A DNA stretch of 64,000 bases from an uncultured Lutibacter sp. (GTDB lineage: Bacteria; Bacteroidota; Bacteroidia; Flavobacteriales; Flavobacteriaceae). Shown piece by piece: positions 63,309-64,000 of the stretch. A model generated the notes under the pieces. The model searched no databases. It worked only from the letters and a program-made list of their open reading frames with translations, and was not told where the DNA came from. A program made the translations under genes and the position numbers. How positions within the stretch are numbered: the first letter of the stretch is position 1; each line of letters starts with the position of its first letter. The DNA lies in the NCBI RefSeq assembly GCF_947493565.1, contig NZ_CANLRG010000012.1, positions 1 to 64,000 on the forward strand, written 5' to 3'.

Positions 63309-63734
63309 CTACTCAACAATATTAAACACTAATTCTTTATTTGTTCCTGTTGGTAAATCAAAAATTGTATATGAAAATGACTTAAAATCATCACGTACAT
63401 TTGCTGTAAAATAGTTAAAACAATTAGAGCATACATCAATACTGTGCTGTATAGTTAATTCTAATGATGGATGATTGTATTCGTAACTTCCGTTCATTGT
63501 TTGATAAATTTCACCTGTTGGGCTATCAAATCTTATTTCTTGTGATATAGTTCCGTTGGTATTCATTTTATATATTCTATAAGCATCACGAGATTCATAA
63601 GGTAAATTTTGTTTTGTTATATATGTATTACCTATTATAGTAGTGTAATTAATTTGTTTGTCAACATTGTCATCAACCTTTGAGCAGTTTGTAAATAAAA
63701 CAATAATCGCAATTAATAAAATTGTCTTTTTCAT
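63309..63734 (-). CDS. Lipocalin-like lipoprotein
   Basis: A 141-residue lipoprotein (lipobox VLFTNCSK). The beta pattern IIGNTYITKQNLPY, YKMNTNGTISQEIRF, NGSYEYNHPSLELTI suits a small lipocalin/META-type barrel, with a Cys pair CSNC in the middle. Not assigned further. First gene of its cassette; 150 bases lie between its ATG and the boundary at site 13, more than in other cassettes, leaving space for an own promoter. Confidence 0.6.
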   Translation of the reverse strand: MKKTILLIAIIVLFTNCSKVDDNVDKQINYTTIIGNTYITKQNLPYESRDAYRIYKMNTNGTISQEIRFDSPTGEIYQTMNGSYEYNHPSLELTIQHSIDVCSNCFNYFTANVRDDFKSFSYTIFDLPTGTNKELVFNIVE

Positions 63735-63883
63735 AATTATATAAATTTAAGGTTAAAATGTTCTTTTTATAAAGTTGTTTTTGTTATTACTCTTTTCAAA
63801 ATGTATATTCTTTTTATTAATTTTAAATTCTATTTTTTAGCATTGTATTTAAGTTTTTCGCTTTTTGATTGGTAATCCGCTAT

Positions 63884-64000
63884 ATTTTACAACGGTTTTG
63901 GACATGAAAAGTTGCGGGTTTTAAAACGCAATTTTTCAATGAATAAATATAGTTTTTTTTGTTTTAAAAACATTCAATTTAATTGAATTAAGCAATTTTT
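63884..64000 (-). repeat. attC-like site 13, cut by window end
   Basis: Left end ATTTTACAAC, then GACATGAAAAGTTGCGGG with the two conserved G positions. Its continuation matches site 6 (ACATTCAATTTAATTGAA...AAGCAATTTTT) before the window ends. The right end is not visible. Confidence 0.7.

Larger units (their letters stand above)
46492..64000 (-). mobile_element. Integron-like gene cassette array (attC-bounded), partial
   Basis: Thirteen palindromic sites of about 130-140 bases separate 12 complete cassettes of one or two minus-strand genes. In every cassette the first 9-10 bases (GTTRnnn...) are the exact reverse complement of the first 9-10 bases of the site behind the gene, as expected if each cassette was inserted by recombination at G^TT of an attC-like site. 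No integrase gene is present. Genes read leftward, so an attI and integrase should lie right of the window. The left end borders mobile-element leftovers. Confidence 0.8.

Noticed and set aside
46966-64000. The repeated palindromes as a CRISPR array
   Set aside because: They are 130-140 bases long, imperfectly alike, and separated by complete genes rather than short unique spacers; no cas genes are seen.
37099-64000. A direct repeat of the tRNA-Ser 3' end marking the right end of the island
   Set aside because: Looked for CCCTCTTTCTCC-like copies to the right by eye; none found within the window.

Overview
The window is a stretch of an AT-rich flavobacterial (Bacteroidota) chromosome. Support for this comes from the gene families present (DUF4294 secreted protein, DUF4212 with a sodium:solute symporter, PepSY membrane protein, DUF3871, flavobacterial Nap cluster), from promoters of the TTTG / TAnnTTTG type, and from coding sequences without clear Shine-Dalgarno sites. 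A free-living, facultatively nitrate-respiring flavobacterium fits best; the species cannot be read from the sequence.

Region 1 (1-36984) is mostly core metabolism. It holds a DUF4294 protein, an M42 aminopeptidase with an acyltransferase, and a cNMP/CBS/DUF294 regulator separated from its usual exonuclease partner by a small island (Cys-rich microprotein, two hypotheticals, WYL regulator, flippase). A periplasmic nitrate reductase operon follows (napD-napA-napB-tetraheme cytochrome-NrfC-like-NrfD-like). Next is an acetate/short-acid module: a PrpE-Acs fusion, a response regulator, a transporter-sensor kinase, a symporter with its small subunit, and an outer-membrane porin. Then come gltBD, a lipoprotein/PepSY pair, chorismate synthase and two TSUP permeases.

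Region 2 (about 37056-46490) begins at a tRNA-Ser(UGA) gene and is an accessory island. It has a type III restriction-modification pair (res-mod), a frameshifted remnant of a DUF2779 gene, and mobile-element leftovers (RadC-like, DUF3871, RecA-like AAA ATPase, small hypotheticals). A 450-base non-coding tract carries two copies of a GC-rich hairpin.

Region 3 (about 46490-64000, running off the right edge) is the most interesting part. Every gene is on the minus strand, in 12 complete one- or two-gene cassettes separated by 13 imperfect palindromes of about 130-140 bases. The palindromes behave like integron attC sites. The 9-10 bases at the start of each cassette are the exact reverse complement of the first bases of the site behind the same gene. 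Most folded sites keep two G.T wobble pairs at fixed positions, and these stabilise only the strand equivalent to the attC bottom strand. No integrase lies in the window; from the polarity, any attI/intI should be to the right of base 64000. The cassettes carry mostly secreted proteins and lipoproteins of unknown role, plus a retropepsin-like protease, a trypsin-like protease, a HIRAN protein, a HEPN-like protein and a nuclease-RecQ helicase with a coiled-coil membrane partner. The helicase cassette is also bracketed by a second hairpin family. The whole array looks like a chromosomal integron, or integrase-less attC cluster, of an unusual flavobacterial type.
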